A stretch of DNA of 14,225 bases from Candidatus Methanomethylophilaceae archaeon (GTDB lineage: Archaea; Thermoplasmatota; Thermoplasmata; Methanomassiliicoccales; Methanomethylophilaceae): contig JAFPVN010000086.1 in NCBI GenBank assembly GCA_017395275.1, positions 1 through 14,225 of the forward strand, read 5' to 3'. Below the pieces are notes generated by a model. That model was not told where the DNA came from and did no database searches. It saw only the letters and a program-made list of their open reading frames with translations. This document shows positions 12,947-14,225 of the stretch, one piece after another (position 1 is the stretch's first letter; each line of letters opens with the position of its first letter). The translations under genes were made by a program, and so were the position numbers.

Positions 12947-14109
12947 TGCTCTCCCTCCCTTTTCTCCGGAGGGACGTACCCGCGGCGGAACGATCTGTTG
13001 AATATCAACACTACCAGAAGGAAGAATGCACCGACCCCCAATACAGCAAGGAATATCGGGTGGGGTTCGGTCTCCTTCGCGACCCCCCTCAGATTGCCTT
13101 GGAACTCCACCACTGCTGTCTGGCGTCCGTCCTCCTCGACGGTCTCGGTCCTTACACCGTTGGATTCGATGACCCATGTACCTTCCTTCATCTTCTCCGG
13201 GTTTCCTATCAGTTTGACCTTGAACGGAGCGATGCTCGAGTCCAACCTCATCTCTTCGTTGAAACCGATGCATTTATCGTCTTCCCACGAACTGGAACCG
13301 CCACTGGATGAGTAATCTATATACTGATCGTCCCCGACGGGACATTCCAGCAGTATCATACTGAAGCATCCCGCTTTGCCGATGTGCACCTGTATACCGC
13401 AATCCAGACACATCCTGATGATCTTGCCTTTAATATGATATGAGGACACCGCTATGCTGTAACCGTCGTCGATCAGCTGTTTCATCAGAAGCACCTTAGC
13501 CTCTGGATCGTCGTCATAGTAGGGGAATTCATACGAGAAATAACCGTCCTTCGGCTGTACGGCATCCAACCGCGTATTGGCCTCAATCCTCGCTTCCTCT
13601 CCGACGAGGTACGCCCTCCCATTCTCATGATAGTCGTATGTATGCTCCTGCCACCCTACCGTACCATCGTGCTTGGGCATAGTTATGGGGGCACTAAGGG
13701 ATTCCATGATCCTCTTCTCCACCAGCTGGTTGTTGCAGTAGAAGTAGATGTATCCCGCAACTACCGTGACGGTGCAAGTGTCCGTATGGCCCCCGTCATT
13801 GGTCGTTACCGTAATGACGGCATCTCCGCAGTTCCAGGTGGAGAACTCGAAGTGATCGTAATACTCATGAACGACCACCACGGAGGTGTTGCTGCTGGTA
13901 ATTGTCACTGTCTTGTCAGTGGCATTTTCAGGAAGGACGGTGTAGTACAGCCTGAAGTTGTGATCCCAATCCTGGACGACCTCGGTTTCGGCTTTTTCGA
14001 AATGGACACTGTCGACAGGGACATCTGCATAGGAATCGTCGAGCTGGGAGATCATCGAGATGAACACGATGACGAACAGGAATGCCATCAAACATCTGAG
14101 GAACTTCAT
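12943..14109 (-). CDS. Secreted, membrane-anchored protein with bacterial-Ig-like (Big_2) domain
   Basis: The 388-residue protein starts with a signal peptide (MKFLRCLMAFLFVIVFISMI, then SQLDDSYA). Residues about 33-118 fit a Big_2-type Ig-like domain: a valine-rich start, LPENATDKTVTITSSNTSVV, and the closing DAVITVTTNDGGHTDTCTVTV. A middle region of about 120-345 is not recognised. It has several cysteines (C234 and C237 as CLDC, C248, C256) that may form disulfides outside the cell, and a Ser/Gly-rich stretch near 267-275. A single helix at about 351-370 followed by NRSFRR anchors it to the membrane, leaving a short charged tail inside. It is the first gene of the three-gene operon, and its TGA overlaps the next ATG. 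GTGAT lies just before its ATG. An adhesin or envelope-stalk role is inferred. Confidence 0.85.
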   Translation of the reverse strand: MKFLRCLMAFLFVIVFISMISQLDDSYADVPVDSVHFEKAETEVVQDWDHNFRLYYTVLPENATDKTVTITSSNTSVVVVHEYYDHFEFSTWNCGDAVITVTTNDGGHTDTCTVTVVAGYIYFYCNNQLVEKRIMESLSAPITMPKHDGTVGWQEHTYDYHENGRAYLVGEEARIEANTRLDAVQPKDGYFSYEFPYYDDDPEAKVLLMKQLIDDGYSIAVSSYHIKGKIIRMCLDCGIQVHIGKAGCFSMILLECPVGDDQYIDYSSSGGSSSWEDDKCIGFNEEMRLDSSIAPFKVKLIGNPEKMKEGTWVIESNGVRTETVEEDGRQTAVVEFQGNLRGVAKETEPHPIFLAVLGVGAFFLLVVLIFNRSFRRGYVPPEKREGEQ

Positions 14110-14160
14110 CTTATCACATGTGCATATTGATGTCTAATCGCGATAACATAATCATCCAAC

Positions 14161-14167
14161 TATTTGT
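14161..14167 (-). promoter_or_regulatory. Weak TATA-like element before the three-gene membrane operon
   Basis: On the minus strand ACAAATA lies about 55 bases before the ATG at 14109 and would place initiation near 14138. Two eight-base palindromes sit between it and the gene, ATCGCGAT (14137-14144) and CACATGTG (14115-14122). They could be operator sites but may be chance. This is weaker than the other promoters in the window. Confidence 0.25.
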
Positions 14168-14225
14168 ACGTAGACCATAGGAATGCTGGATGTGAGTGTG
14201 GGAGGATGTTTATGTCTGCCCGGGC

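Noticed and set aside
12947..13273. N-terminal extension of the zinc-finger gene within an upstream open frame
   Set aside because: The extension is arginine/glycine-rich, overlaps the preceding gene out of frame, and lies upstream of a strong ribosome-binding site and ATGA junction that mark the real start.
14201..14225. GGAGG followed six bases later by ATG on the plus strand at the right edge
   Set aside because: It could be the start of a divergent gene, but only about four codons are visible, so no coding evidence exists.

Overview
The window is archaeal chromosome. Its left half is an archaeal translation operon (L7Ae, S28e, L24e, Ndk, aIF5B). Genes on the minus strand carry strong Shine-Dalgarno sequences, neighbouring genes overlap by four bases, and A/T-rich TATA boxes precede transcription units. 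This order, the moderately high GC content, and the BspA-like leucine-rich-repeat and Big_2-type surface proteins fit a Thermoplasmata-class, host- or sediment-associated methanogen such as a member of the Methanomassiliicoccales. That placement is an inference; no methanogenesis gene or 16S rRNA gene is present.

Layout. (1) 1-403: a decayed or partial plus-strand coding stretch, then a hairpin between convergent genes. (2) 404-4508, minus strand: one compact operon read rpl7ae, rps28e, rpl24e, ndk, infB, then a bifunctional phosphoglucose/phosphomannose isomerase. Its leader holds a box C/box D-like element that could be a kink-turn bound by L7Ae itself. (3) 4551-5840: an AT-rich island with one orphan plus-strand gene behind a close, probably leaderless promoter, followed by 309 bases without a gene that are rich in small inverted repeats. 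(4) 5841-10515, minus strand: a giant BspA-like surface protein, split by a single-base frameshift, whose end overlaps the start of a nine-helix membrane protein. (5) 10776-14109, minus strand: three genes joined by ATGA overlaps. They encode a secreted, membrane-anchored protein with a bacterial-Ig-like domain, a zinc-finger membrane protein with a short beta-repeat domain, and a four-helix membrane protein carrying MORN-type repeats.

Regions 4 and 5 are the unusual part. All five products are predicted to be membrane or surface proteins. Two are exported stalks with a single C-terminal anchor, and three are membrane proteins with cytoplasmic or repeat domains. The overlaps imply fixed co-production within each operon. 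They may form a cell-surface adhesion or envelope complex, but no enzyme in the locus reveals a function. The BspA-like protein has a higher-order repeat: four copies of an irregular 'PAF...TPW' element separated by differing numbers of leucine-rich repeats. This suggests evolution by module gain and loss.

No tRNA, rRNA, CRISPR array, integrase or complete insertion sequence was seen.
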